Shown: positions 1 to 7,043, counted from the stretch's first letter. The stretch: 14,157 bases of DNA from Erginobacter sp964587835 (GCA_964587835.1 CAZPMN010000047.1:1-14157), one strand, 5' to 3'. The notes: generated from the sequence alone by a model not told the origin. Program-made: numbers and translations.

Positions 1-27
1 AGGAAGGATACGCTCTTTTTCTATCTT

Positions 28-981
28 CTATCCACAACTTTTGGTTATACCTCGGGGCCGGGCCGGTGGAGGATGAATATAGCCAGAGGCTCTATTTCCT
101 GCTGTGACTGCTCTGATATTATCCCAGGCGTGTTTATTTCCTAACGCCCCTGCCTTCCGCCAATCCGCTATGGCATCTTCACGATCACCCAGGTTGTATT
201 TACACGCTCCCCTGTTGAGATAGGCAGAATCATTCTTTGGATCGAGCTCAATGGCCTTGGTGTAGTCCACTATGGCTCCCGCTTGGTCTCCCAATTCATC
301 CTTGGCATATCCTCTGTTGGAATAGGCATAAGAATTCTTTGGGTTGAGCCTAATGGCCTTGGTGAAGTCCGCTATGGCTCCTTCGTAGTCTCCCAATTTA
401 CACTTGACCAGCCCTCTGCAGTAATGGGCGATATCGTCCTTTGGATTGAGTTCGATAGCCTTGGTGCAGTCCGCTATGGCTCCTTCGTAGTCTCCCAATC
501 TGTTCTTGGCAAGTCCCCTGTTGTGATAGTAATCACCATCTTTGGGATCGAGTTCGATAGCCTTTGTAAAATCCGCTATGGCCCCTTTATGGTCTCCTAA
601 CTCATTGGTCTTGACGACTCCTCTGTTGTTGTAGGCCCAATAATTTTGGGGATTGAGGCTGATTGCTGTTGTATAGTCGGCTATCGCTCCTTCGTAGTCT
701 TCTGACTCAATTTTGGCGGCTCCTCTTTCGACATAGAAATCATCCTCAATTTTGTCAAAAATATCACCGCCACGCTTTTCCGCAAGATAAGCATCGGGAT
801 CAAACTTTGTAGTCTGTGTTTCATCCCAGATGGGAGTAGGTTCAGCTGAAGCCCCTAAAAACTCCTCGTCTGTTAACAACCGGGGTAATTGATTCTCATC
901 TCCATCATTTGCAGATTGCCCGCACGCCACCGCTCCTATAGACAGCAATACAATCGCCATCGCTATGTTTAACGCTCTCAT
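28..981 (-). CDS. TPR-repeat lipoprotein
   Basis: A 317-residue exported protein. The N-terminus is a short signal peptide with a hydrophobic core at residues 5-17, ending in a lipobox-like AVAC with Cys20 as the likely lipidated residue. A polar linker follows (about 21-80). Then come about six tetratricopeptide repeats of 34-35 residues between roughly 82 and 284, each with the consensus AYxNRGxxKxxLGDYxGAIADxTKAIELDPK. The C-terminal tail (285-317) is Pro/Arg-rich and unrelated to the repeats. TPRs are protein-binding scaffolds, so the likely role is a periplasmic or outer-membrane adaptor; no enzyme domain is visible. The ATG is preceded by GGGAG seven bases upstream. Base composition is clearly lower in G+C than genes to the right, suggesting a different history. 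The partner cannot be named from sequence. The TPR call is firm; the lipoprotein call is good because of the signal and Cys. Confidence 0.85.
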   Translation of the reverse strand: MRALNIAMAIVLLSIGAVACGQSANDGDENQLPRLLTDEEFLGASAEPTPIWDETQTTKFDPDAYLAEKRGGDIFDKIEDDFYVERGAAKIESEDYEGAIADYTTAISLNPQNYWAYNNRGVVKTNELGDHKGAIADFTKAIELDPKDGDYYHNRGLAKNRLGDYEGAIADCTKAIELNPKDDIAHYCRGLVKCKLGDYEGAIADFTKAIRLNPKNSYAYSNRGYAKDELGDQAGAIVDYTKAIELDPKNDSAYLNRGACKYNLGDREDAIADWRKAGALGNKHAWDNIRAVTAGNRASGYIHPPPARPRGITKSCG

Positions 982-1083
982 TGCTGTTCTCCCTTGCGGA
1001 TAACTCAGAATATCCCCAGGAACCGGACCCGGTCATCTGGTTCAACTGACCTATAAATTGCCACTTTTTTCCTTATCACCCTC

Positions 1084-1101
1084 ATGGTGGCAACTCACCA
1101 T
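1084..1101. repeat. Perfect inverted repeat ATGGTG/CACCAT
   Basis: Two 6-base arms flank a six-base spacer. It lies about 100 bases upstream of the TPR start codon, in the same structured stretch as the two terminator-like hairpins. It could be an operator or part of an RNA fold. No protein can be assigned. Confidence 0.3.
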
Positions 1102-1120
1102 TGCTTACCGCCGTTTCCTC

Positions 1121-1163
1121 AAAAAACCCCGACTTTTGCCTTTGGAAGTTCGTTGAAACGGGG
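1121..1163 (-). terminator. Second terminator-like structure before the TPR gene
   Basis: On the minus strand CCCCG (1163-1159) can pair with CGGGG (1131-1127) and an inner ACTT/AAGT stem can form, followed at once by six T residues (1126-1121). The loop is long and asymmetric, so it is weaker than the 1200-1231 hairpin. Its position between that hairpin and the TPR gene fits a tandem terminator or an attenuator. Confidence 0.3.
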
Positions 1164-1189
1164 TATTGAAAAGAGATCCCCGGTCGCCA

Positions 1190-1302
1190 TAAAGTAAAAG
1201 CCACCGCCTCCATCTGGAATGGAGCGGTGGCCTGACCTTCCGTAAGTCCTATGCGGACTTCGTCCCATCGGGAATCCCCGAGGTTATAGTCAACGAACAA
1301 GC
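1190..1302 (-). ncRNA. Candidate small RNA or attenuated leader
   Basis: Downstream of the 1309-1338 promoter the minus strand can fold into successive hairpins: CGGG-GATT-CCCG, then AAGTCC with GGACTT around a five-base loop, then the strong 1200-1231 hairpin followed by TTTTACTTT. A promoter plus a terminator about 110 bases apart is the expected layout of a small RNA. It also suits a transcription-attenuating leader of the TPR gene. I could not match it to 4.5S RNA, 6S RNA or any riboswitch consensus that I know, so the identity is open. Confidence 0.35.
1191..1231 (-). terminator. Rho-independent terminator-like hairpin
   Basis: On the minus strand GCCACCGC pairs with GCGGTGGC (8 bp) and an inner 5-bp stem ATGGA/TCCAT continues it past one bulged base, closing a five-base loop. 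TTTTACTTT follows directly. This is a good intrinsic terminator on the minus strand. The plus strand lacks a T tract after the hairpin. Confidence 0.5.
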
Positions 1303-1308
1303 GGGGTT

Positions 1309-1338
1309 ATTCTACAACCTTCTTCGGGGACATTTCAA
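1309..1338 (-). promoter_or_regulatory. Sigma70-like promoter facing the TPR gene
   Basis: On the minus strand, TTGAAA (1338-1333) and TAGAAT (1314-1309) are separated by 18 bases. Each hexamer matches the sigma70 consensus at five of six positions. The predicted start is near 1302, so the transcript would run into the structured region and, if read through, into the TPR lipoprotein gene with a leader of about 320 bases. This is a sequence match only. Confidence 0.55.
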
Positions 1339-1416
1339 GGCGAAACGCCCACGCAGGCGCTTTCCTTTGGGCTGGGGGGTGTTTCTCATAAAAACGGGGG
1401 CAGGTCTTGATTACCC

Positions 1417-1444
1417 TTGACTCAGGCAGTAAGCTTAATATAGT
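1417..1444 (+). promoter_or_regulatory. Possible upstream promoter for the glycan operon
   Basis: TTGACT (1417-1422) and TATAGT (1439-1444) are separated by 16 bases, one short of the ideal spacing. A start near 1451 would give a leader of about 260 bases before the first gene. It is a weaker candidate than the 1519-1548 promoter only in distance. Confidence 0.3.
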
Positions 1445-1518
1445 TAAAGATTATTCGTAGATACGAGTGCTTCAGCCGACAAAGAATATTTATCGTGTGA
1501 CGATTACGTGACGTTTAT

Positions 1519-1548
1519 CTGGCATTTTATGGGCTTTTCTGGTATATT
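1519..1548 (+). promoter_or_regulatory. Candidate extended -10 promoter for the glycan operon
   Basis: CTGGCA (1519-1524) is followed after 18 bases by TATATT (1543-1548), which has a TGG extended -10 element in front. The start would fall near 1555, about 158 bases before the GTG of the UbiA-family gene. The surrounding DNA is AT-rich, as expected for a promoter, which also raises the chance of accidental matches. Confidence 0.4.
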
Positions 1549-1664
1549 TATAACACAGCAAATCGGCTATTACCCCTTGCATTTAAGCCGCTAGCATATG
1601 GTTGGCAATTAAGCGAGGTTGCTACCGGTTAGCACCCGCTCTGCTCCATACACATCCCCCAACC

Positions 1665-1679
1665 GGCGCCGGCGGCGCC
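1665..1679 (+). repeat. GC-rich leader hairpin
   Basis: GGCGCC, a three-base loop GGC, and GGCGCC form a compact hairpin 33 bases upstream of the GTG start of the UbiA-family gene. It may affect translation of the operon's first gene. No riboswitch consensus is visible around it. Confidence 0.3.
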
Positions 1680-1704
1680 GCTCCGTATCCCGCCGTCGGA
1701 TCCT

Positions 1705-1708
1705 GGAG
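1705..1708 (+). promoter_or_regulatory. Ribosome binding site for the UbiA-family gene
   Basis: GGAG lies four bases before GTG 1713. The spacing is short, but this start gives the N-terminus expected for the family (a few residues before MRPQQWLKN), whereas the upstream ATG at 1602 would add 37 residues with no family likeness. Confidence 0.45.
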
Positions 1709-1712
1709 CCAA

Positions 1713-2591
1713 GTGATCAGGGATATCATCATTTCGATGCGGCCACAACAGTGGCTGAAGAACGCCTTTGTTTTCGCGGCCCTGGTCTTCGCCCGGAAGT
1801 TCACCGAGGCCGAGTCGGTTCTGCTCGCCCTGGCTGCCTTTATCATCTTCTCCCTGCTTTCGGGAGCGGTCTATCTCCTCAACGACCTGGCCGATGTCGC
1901 CGAGGATCGGCTCCACGCCGGGAAACGGGACCGTCCGATCGCCCGCGGGACCCTCTCCGGTCGAGCGGCCCGGGCGGCGGCCACCGCCGCGGCGGCGCTG
2001 GCCCTGGCGGCGGCCTTTTCCCTCAACTGCAAATTGGGCCTGGCCGCCGGCGGGTATTTCCTCCTGATGCTTCTCTACTCCTGGAAGCTGAAGAGACTGG
2101 TCATCGTGGACGTTCTGGCGATCGCCCTCGGCTTTATCTTCCGGGTGCTGGCGGGCGGGGCAGCCATCGCCGTCCCGGTCTCGGAGTGGCTGCTGATCTG
2201 CACCTTCCTCCTCGCCCTCTTCCTTGCCCTCTGCAAGCGGCGGCACGAACTGGTCCTGCTCGGGGAGGGGGCCGCCGGTCACCGGAAGATCCTGGCCGAG
2301 TACTCCCCGGTCCTCCTCGACCAGATGATCGCGGTAGTCACCTCCTCGACGGTGATGGCCTACGCCCTCTACACCCTGGCCGACCGGACCCGGGAAGCGA
2401 TCAGTCCCCGCCTCTACTACAGTATCCCCTTCGTCCTTTACGGAATCTTCCGCTATCTCTACCTGGTCCACCAAAGAGAGGGCGGGGGCGAGCCGGGCCG
2501 GACCCTGATGGCCGACCGGGCGTTACTCCTCGATGTCCTGCTCTGGGTGGCGGCGGTCGTCCTGGTCCTGCGTTTCTTTCCTCCCGCCTGA
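1713..2591 (+). CDS. UbiA-family polyprenyl-phosphate phosphoribosyltransferase
   Basis: A 292-residue multi-pass membrane enzyme that resembles decaprenyl-phosphate phosphoribosyltransferase (DPPR synthase), which transfers phosphoribose from PRPP to a polyprenyl phosphate in the inner membrane. Visible motifs: the N-terminal RPQQWLKN signature (10-17); the first aspartate-rich motif NDLADVAEDRLH with KRDRP just after (57-75), which binds diphosphate and metal; the second motif YSWKLK through DVLAIALGF (122-141); and CKRRHEL (174-180). Length fits the family. In actinobacteria the product leads to decaprenyl-phosphoryl-arabinose; here the downstream use is inferred only. Four bases separate its stop from the next ATG, so it is the first gene of an operon. 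Other UbiA members such as ubiquinone or haem prenyltransferases are less likely because of the RPQQWLKN start and the KRDRP motif. The phosphoribosyl specificity is not proven. Confidence 0.8.
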   Translation: MIRDIIISMRPQQWLKNAFVFAALVFARKFTEAESVLLALAAFIIFSLLSGAVYLLNDLADVAEDRLHAGKRDRPIARGTLSGRAARAAATAAAALALAAAFSLNCKLGLAAGGYFLLMLLYSWKLKRLVIVDVLAIALGFIFRVLAGGAAIAVPVSEWLLICTFLLALFLALCKRRHELVLLGEGAAGHRKILAEYSPVLLDQMIAVVTSSTVMAYALYTLADRTREAISPRLYYSIPFVLYGIFRYLYLVHQREGGGEPGRTLMADRALLLDVLLWVAAVVLVLRFFPPA

Positions 2592-2595
2592 ACTG

Positions 2596-4203
2596 ATGAC
2601 ATTCCGGATCGGCCAACTGAAACCCCTCCTCCCCCTAACCGCCCTCCTGGTGGGAATCGCGGTCTGGGGGCTGTACTTCACCCACCAGTACGACCGGGAG
2701 CAGGGGTTGAACGTAAGCAACGCCATCACCAGCCTCGACCTGGCCCAGGTGGCGCGGCGGGTGGCCCAGGGAGAGGGATTCACCACCGGGTTTATCCGCC
2801 CGGTCAGTCTCCGTTTTCACCCCGATTTTCTCCGTCACCCCGAGCTGACCCATCCCCCGCTCTACGTCCTGATCCTGGCGGGAGCGTTTCGGGTTTTCTC
2901 TGCCCGCGACCTGACCGTGGCCGGGGTCTCGATCTTCTTCTTCTGGGCGCTGGTCCCCTGGACCTGGTTCTGGGGGAGAAAGATCTTTGACGACCTGACC
3001 GCCGGCCTGGCCGTACTCCTGCTCTGTCTCAACCCGCTCCTACTCCGGGCCTCGATCAGCGGCAACCCGATCCCCTTTCTCGCCTTCCTCCTCTTCCTGC
3101 TCTTCTATCTGCTCTACCGCGGGCGGGGCGATTCCCGGTTTCTGCCGGCGGCGGCCGGGGCGGTGATCGGACTGGCCTATCTAACCCGGTACAGCTGCGG
3201 CCTCTGGCTCTTGCCGGCCGGCTTTTTCCTGGCCGGGGAGGGAAAGCCGCACCGGCTCCGACGCCTCCTCCTCCTGGCCGGGGGGGCCGTCCTGGTCGCC
3301 CTCCCCTGGCTGATCCGGAACTGGGTGGTCGCCGGGGGGCCCTTCTTCACCCTTGACGGCTTCAAGCCCTCGATGTTCTCCGATCCCCGGCCCGGTTACA
3401 CCCTCTGGCGGGGCTTCTCCGCCCGCTCCCTCCTGGTCCCCGAACGCGCTTTCTTCATCTTCAAGAAATTCCTCCTCGGTCTGCGGGAGAGTTACCTGAG
3501 AGTGCTGCTTTTGACCGGCAACTTCGCCTCCGTCTTCGCCCTCCTCTCCCTCCTCCACCGTTTCGAGAACCGCAGATTCGACCGCCTTAAATACGCCTTC
3601 TTCCTGATGCTGGCCCTGGAATGCGGTTACCTCAGTCTCTTCAGCCCGGCCGGGCCGGGGACCGCGGTCTTCGTGCCCTTCGCCGGACTGCTGGCCGCCG
3701 CCTTCTTCCTCCATCTTCTTGAACGGTTCAAAAACCGGCGGGCGGTTCTCTCCCGCACCGTTCTCGCCCTCTTCTTCCTCCTCCTGGTCTCAATCCCGAT
3801 CTCCGACAAACTCGGATCCCGCGCCTTCCCCCGCCTGCGGCTTTACAACATAGAGAATATCCGGGAGGTGGCCCGAACCGTCGGGCCCGGCGAGATCCTG
3901 GTCTCGGACATCCCCTGGGCGGTCGCCTGGTACGGAAACGTGAACGCCCTCTGGCTCCCTTTTCGCCTGGAGGATTACGAGGAGATCCGGATCTACCGGG
4001 AACCGGAGATCGCCGGTCTCTTGCTCACCCCTTTCTTCGGAGGCGATTTCTTCGAACCCGGAGAGATCAGCCCGGACTGGCGGAGGGTTTACGATACCGG
4101 CTGGGTCCCCGGGGGCTGGGGACTGGAATACCGGACCCCCCTGGCGGATAATTATATCTACATATCCCGAAAACCCCTCCCGATCGAAGAAAGCGGATAC
4201 TGA
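2596..4203 (+). CDS. GT39/ArnT-like membrane glycosyltransferase
   Basis: A 535-residue integral membrane protein with an N-terminal TM segment (about 10-29), a first extracytoplasmic loop carrying SLDLAQVARRVAQGEGF (46-62) and HPPLY (86-90), then about ten hydrophobic segments and a soluble C-terminal part (about 430-535). The early Asp (48), the ARxxAxGxGF stretch and the PPLY motif are typical of the GT39/PMT_2/ArnT superfamily, which uses polyprenyl-phosphate sugars as donors on the outer face of the inner membrane. The acceptor is unknown. The frame remains open 63 bases upstream inside the preceding gene, but ATG 2596, just after that gene's stop, starts the protein cleanly before its first TM. 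The ribosome site is poor, so translational coupling is likely. Its stop overlaps the next start (TGATG). Family confidence is good; sugar and target are not visible. Confidence 0.75.
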   Translation: MTFRIGQLKPLLPLTALLVGIAVWGLYFTHQYDREQGLNVSNAITSLDLAQVARRVAQGEGFTTGFIRPVSLRFHPDFLRHPELTHPPLYVLILAGAFRVFSARDLTVAGVSIFFFWALVPWTWFWGRKIFDDLTAGLAVLLLCLNPLLLRASISGNPIPFLAFLLFLLFYLLYRGRGDSRFLPAAAGAVIGLAYLTRYSCGLWLLPAGFFLAGEGKPHRLRRLLLLAGGAVLVALPWLIRNWVVAGGPFFTLDGFKPSMFSDPRPGYTLWRGFSARSLLVPERAFFIFKKFLLGLRESYLRVLLLTGNFASVFALLSLLHRFENRRFDRLKYAFFLMLALECGYLSLFSPAGPGTAVFVPFAGLLAAAFFLHLLERFKNRRAVLSRTVLALFFLLLVSIPISDKLGSRAFPRLRLYNIENIREVARTVGPGEILVSDIPWAVAWYGNVNALWLPFRLEDYEEIRIYREPEIAGLLLTPFFGGDFFEPGEISPDWRRVYDTGWVPGGWGLEYRTPLADNYIYISRKPLPIEESGY

Positions 4204-4862
4204 TGGCTCCCTCTCCCATCCTGATCGCGCTGACCGGCGGGAGCTGCGCCGGAAAAACCACCCTGGCGAGGCTGATCCGGAAGATGCTTCCCCCAGGGGA
4301 GACGGCCGTCATCTCCACCGACCGCTACTACCGTCCTCTCGATCACCTCCCTCCCGGCCGGCGCCACCTGGAGAATTTCGACTCGCCTGAGATGCTCGAT
4401 CGGGACCGGTTACGAGAGCATCTCGGATTGCTCAAGCGGGGGAATCCGGTTGAGCTCCCCGTCTATGACTTCCGGCTCCACACCCGCTCGGCCGAAATCG
4501 AACTGCTCCGACCCCTGCCGGTGGTCCTGGTCGAAGGAATTTTCCTCCTGGTCGATCCCGATCTGCGGCTGTTCTTCGATCTGACGGTCTATGTCGATAC
4601 CCCCGAGGAGGTCCGGCTCGGCCGCCGGATCCGGCGGGACAGCGAGGAACGGGGACGGTCGGAGGAGGAGGTGCGGAAGCGTTACCTCGTCCAGGTCCGC
4701 CCCGCCCACCGAAAGCTGGTCCGGCCCGGGCGGGAACTGGCCGACCTGGTGGTATCGGGCGAGCGCGGCCTGGAGATCGCCGCCCGATCGGTGGCCGAGC
4801 GCATCGGGAGAATCGCCAGCGGGGACGTCGCCCCAGGGCCGGCGGCGGAATCGACGCGATGA
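4203..4862 (+). CDS. udk: Uridine kinase
   Basis: A 219-residue cytosolic P-loop kinase that phosphorylates uridine and cytidine to UMP and CMP in pyrimidine salvage. The Walker A motif GGSCAGKT is at residues 12-19. It is followed by STDRYYR (the acceptor-site Asp-Tyr-Tyr region, about 38-44), NFDSPEMLD, LPVYDFRLHTR, the VVLVEGIFLL strand, and a lid-like RRIRRDSEERGRS. The order and length (about 213 in the E. coli enzyme) match Udk closely. It overlaps the preceding stop by one base and the next gene by four bases (ATGA), so it sits firmly in the glycosyltransferase operon. The relative phosphoribulokinase is less likely given the length and acceptor motif. Why a uridine kinase is placed here is open; supply of UTP for UDP-sugars is a simple inference. 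Confidence 0.85.
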   Translation: MAPSPILIALTGGSCAGKTTLARLIRKMLPPGETAVISTDRYYRPLDHLPPGRRHLENFDSPEMLDRDRLREHLGLLKRGNPVELPVYDFRLHTRSAEIELLRPLPVVLVEGIFLLVDPDLRLFFDLTVYVDTPEEVRLGRRIRRDSEERGRSEEEVRKRYLVQVRPAHRKLVRPGRELADLVVSGERGLEIAARSVAERIGRIASGDVAPGPAAESTR

Positions 4863-6112
4863 TCGACTCCGGATTGGCAGCCCTGCACTGGGCATCGAGC
4901 TTCCTCTTCCAGGTCTTCTTCGTCCTGGCCGTCGCGGTAAGCCTGGCCCTCTACGGAATCACCCTGACCGTAATCTTCCTCCGGCGCCGGAGAGAAGAGA
5001 AGGAATTTAACCTCGAGCGGGCACCGGAGGTGACCGTCCAGATTCCCACCAAGAACGAGGTCGTGGCGCTGCGCTGCGCCCGGCTCTGCCTGCAGTCGGA
5101 TTACCCTTCCTCCCGGCTCCAGGTCCTGATCGGCGACGACTCCGACCGGGCGTGGATCTCCGAAGAGATCGATTCCTTCGCCGCCGCCCACCCCGGCGTG
5201 GAGGTGGTCCGGAGGGAGGACCGTTCCGGGTTCAAGCCGGGCAACCTCAACGCAATGCTGAAAGCCAGCCGGGGCGAGATCATCGTGATCCTGGACTCGG
5301 ACTTCACCCCGGGAAAAGATTTCATCCGCCGGATCGTCGCTCCTTTCGTTCACGATCCCAAGCTCGCCTCGGCCCAGGCCCGTTGGGATTTCATCAACGC
5401 CTCCGAGAACCTGGCCACCGTCCTCGGCGCAACGATGGGCTACTCCTTCCACCGGGTCTTCCTCCCCTTTATGAGCCGCTTCGGGTGCGCCTTCATCTGC
5501 GGCTCCGCCGAGGCCGTCCGCCGGAGCGTCCTCGAGGAGCTGGGAGAATGGCGTTCGGGGATCTTGACCGAGGATATCGAATTCTCGCTGCGGATGATCC
5601 GGAACGGTAAGAAAATGCTCTACCTCCCCGATCTGGCCTGCCCCGGCGAAGTCCCGCGGACGGCCCGGGACCTTAACCGCCAGCAGATGAGGTGGGCCCA
5701 CGGGGTGATCAGCGCCTATATGATCCACCTGCGGGGAATCTGGTTTAACCGGGCGCTGGCCTTGAAGCGCAAAACCTTCGCGATGTTTTCCGGCCTCGGC
5801 TACGTCTTTCCGATCCTGATTTACGGGCTGATTCTGACCAGCGTTCTGAAGATCCTCACCGCCCCGCCTCAGCCGGTTGATCCGCTCGGGGTCGCGGCCG
5901 AGACCACCCGCAACGTCCTGCTCACTTCGGGGCTGCTCTTTATGAGCATGGCGGCCCTCTGGCGGGCGGGGCAGGCCCGGCTCTTCTTCCGGATGGCCGC
6001 CGGCGCCTTCACCCTCGGCCTGGTGATGATTTTCTTTGTCCTGAAGGGAATCGTCACTGCGCTGCGCCGCCGGCCGATGGAGTGGTTCCTGATCCGGAAG
6101 ACCTTTGGCTGA
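4859..6112 (+). CDS. Membrane-bound family 2 glycosyltransferase
   Basis: A 417-residue GT2 of the processive, cellulose/hyaluronan-synthase-like kind. An N-terminal TM segment (about 14-41) precedes the catalytic domain: VTVQIPTKNE (58-67), GDDSD (92-96), KPGNLN (126-131), the DxD motif DSD (146-148), the acceptor-site TED (237-239) and QQMRW (275-279), which fits the QxxRW signature. Three to four C-terminal TM segments follow (about 308-405). No PilZ domain is present, unlike BcsA. Such enzymes use nucleotide sugars on the cytosolic side and can either build a polymer or load a lipid carrier. Its position behind the UbiA-like and GT39-like genes fits envelope glycan synthesis. The product is not predictable. 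The ATG overlaps the udk stop by four bases; GGCGGAA lies about nine bases upstream. Confidence 0.85.
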   Translation: MIDSGLAALHWASSFLFQVFFVLAVAVSLALYGITLTVIFLRRRREEKEFNLERAPEVTVQIPTKNEVVALRCARLCLQSDYPSSRLQVLIGDDSDRAWISEEIDSFAAAHPGVEVVRREDRSGFKPGNLNAMLKASRGEIIVILDSDFTPGKDFIRRIVAPFVHDPKLASAQARWDFINASENLATVLGATMGYSFHRVFLPFMSRFGCAFICGSAEAVRRSVLEELGEWRSGILTEDIEFSLRMIRNGKKMLYLPDLACPGEVPRTARDLNRQQMRWAHGVISAYMIHLRGIWFNRALALKRKTFAMFSGLGYVFPILIYGLILTSVLKILTAPPQPVDPLGVAAETTRNVLLTSGLLFMSMAALWRAGQARLFFRMAAGAFTLGLVMIFFVLKGIVTALRRRPMEWFLIRKTFG

Positions 6113-6122
6113 TTGAAATCAG
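6109..6122. repeat. Inverted repeat between convergent genes
   Basis: CTGATT and AATCAG are perfect arms around GA and span both stop codons of the convergent GT2 and membrane-protein genes. It lacks a T tract and is too tight to be a confident terminator. It is the only symmetrical element in this six-base intergenic gap. Confidence 0.25.
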
Positions 6123-6943
6123 AAATCAACCTTGAGGGGCTTTTTCAGGAGCAAGCCGAAGACCAGCGCGAGGATGAAGTAGGCGATCGACCAGTGGGTC
6201 TGGAACCAGAGGAAAGGAATATCCCGAGCGGGGTAACCAATCCGGATCGACTGAAACGGTCCCTCGGGGGGAACCTTCGGACCCCCGGGATAGAGGAGGG
6301 CCTGGGTCAGGGAGTCCCCCCCGGCCTGAGGGTAGATCGGATTGAGGACGGGGTCGGCCCGAAGCACTAATTCCATCCCGGCCGGCCCGGCCCGGAAGAG
6401 CAGGGGATGATCCCCCCTCTCCTCTACCCGCAACCGCCAGGCGGTCTCGGACCGGGACGAGATCCGCAGCGGGGGCGTCTCCACTTTCACCCCTTTCGGG
6501 GAGATCAGCTCCGGTTCGACGGTGAAAGGATCGAACCCGGGTTCGAAGAGCACGGTGGCATTGACCGTTTCCCCGGGGACCGGGGGACGGTAGCCGTAAT
6601 AGAGCTGCATCTGGATGCAGAGGAGCCCGATCGGGATGATAATCAGGAGCAGGGGCGGCAGGGCGTAGGTCATATACCTGAGCACCGAGCCCATTACCTG
6701 TCCGAACTGGCCGATGATCCGCCCCAGGTCGTCCCGGAAGAGGTAGATCCCAAAAAAGTGGCCGAAGATCCGCTTCTTGGTCCGGGTAATCCCTTCCTGG
6801 TTGGAGACCAGTCTGTAAATCAGCAGGGCGAAGACCGCGGTCAGGAGGGCGAGAAAGGCGATTCCAGCCAGCGGGGGAAGGCCCTTAAACGGGGCCAGGA
6901 TCAAGCCGACCAGGGAAGTCGGGATCTTGAAGAATTGGTTCAT
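6119..6943 (-). CDS. Conserved membrane protein, Oxa1/EMC3-like layout
   Basis: A 274-residue inner-membrane protein I cannot name. TM1 is at about 25-45. It is followed by a basic cytosolic stretch (about 50-88) with TRTKKRIFGHFFGIYLFRDD, which reads as an amphipathic helical hairpin, then TM2 (about 93-113) ending IQMQLYYGYRP. A soluble extracytoplasmic domain with beta-like character (about 114-245) precedes TM3 (about 249-266), and the tail is LLLKKPLKVDF. TM, charged hairpin, TM is the layout of Oxa1/YidC/EMC3-type proteins; this likeness is topological and inferred. ATG 6943 was chosen over an upstream TTG at 6979 because GAGAAG lies nine bases before it and TM1 then falls near the N-terminus. 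The gene stands alone on its strand, convergent with the GT2 gene. Confidence 0.6.
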   Translation of the reverse strand: MNQFFKIPTSLVGLILAPFKGLPPLAGIAFLALLTAVFALLIYRLVSNQEGITRTKKRIFGHFFGIYLFRDDLGRIIGQFGQVMGSVLRYMTYALPPLLLIIIPIGLLCIQMQLYYGYRPPVPGETVNATVLFEPGFDPFTVEPELISPKGVKVETPPLRISSRSETAWRLRVEERGDHPLLFRAGPAGMELVLRADPVLNPIYPQAGGDSLTQALLYPGGPKVPPEGPFQSIRIGYPARDIPFLWFQTHWSIAYFILALVFGLLLKKPLKVDF

Positions 6944-6952
6944 TGTTTTGAT

Positions 6953-6958
6953 CTTCTC
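6953..6958 (-). promoter_or_regulatory. Ribosome binding site for the three-TM protein
   Basis: GAGAAG on the minus strand lies nine bases upstream of ATG 6943. It supports this start over the TTG at 6979, which would add 12 residues including KKPAGFEKIK. Confidence 0.4.
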
Positions 6959-6974
6959 AAAACCGGCCGGTTTT
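6959..6974. repeat. 16-bp perfect palindrome
   Basis: AAAACCGGCCGGTTTT is fully self-complementary and lies just upstream of the ribosome site of the minus-strand membrane protein. It could be an operator for a dimeric repressor, or a short RNA hairpin in the leader. On the plus strand it is followed by two more T residues, giving weak terminator character toward the helicase, which seems pointless there. Confidence 0.35.
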
Positions 6975-7043
6975 TTCAATTCTATAATTTTCCCCCGGCG
7001 GAGAAACCCGGCGGGCGAAGCTGCCGATAATCAGTTAAACCAT

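Larger units (their letters stand above)
982..1601. other. Structured intergenic region without a convincing gene
   Basis: This 620-base gap separates the minus-strand TPR gene from the plus-strand operon. No ORF here looks real; the longest, a 72-codon minus-strand frame at 1082-1300, begins with TTG and overlaps RNA-like hairpins. It contains a minus-strand promoter (1309-1338), hairpins at 1084-1101, 1127-1163, 1200-1231 and 1342-1364, and candidate plus-strand promoters near 1417-1444 and 1519-1548. It is lower in G+C than the operon to its right. Confidence 0.6.

Noticed and set aside
1082..1300. Minus-strand 72-codon frame as a small gene
   Set aside because: It starts with TTG without a good ribosome site, has no recognisable motif, and coincides with strong hairpins and a terminator-like structure.
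1190..1302. Signal recognition particle RNA
   Set aside because: A CGGAAGG segment is present, but the GGTCAGG...AGCAGC order of the conserved tetraloop region is not.
1602..1712. N-terminal extension of the UbiA-family gene from ATG 1602
   Set aside because: The added residues do not resemble the family, run through a GC-rich hairpin, and a GTG with GGAG upstream lies at the expected start.
1629..2474. Long minus-strand frame opposite the UbiA-family gene
   Set aside because: Charged, low-complexity translation typical of an antisense shadow in GC-rich DNA; the plus strand has clear motifs.
4682..5728. Long minus-strand frame opposite udk and GT2
   Set aside because: It spans two real overlapping plus-strand genes and has no domain of its own.
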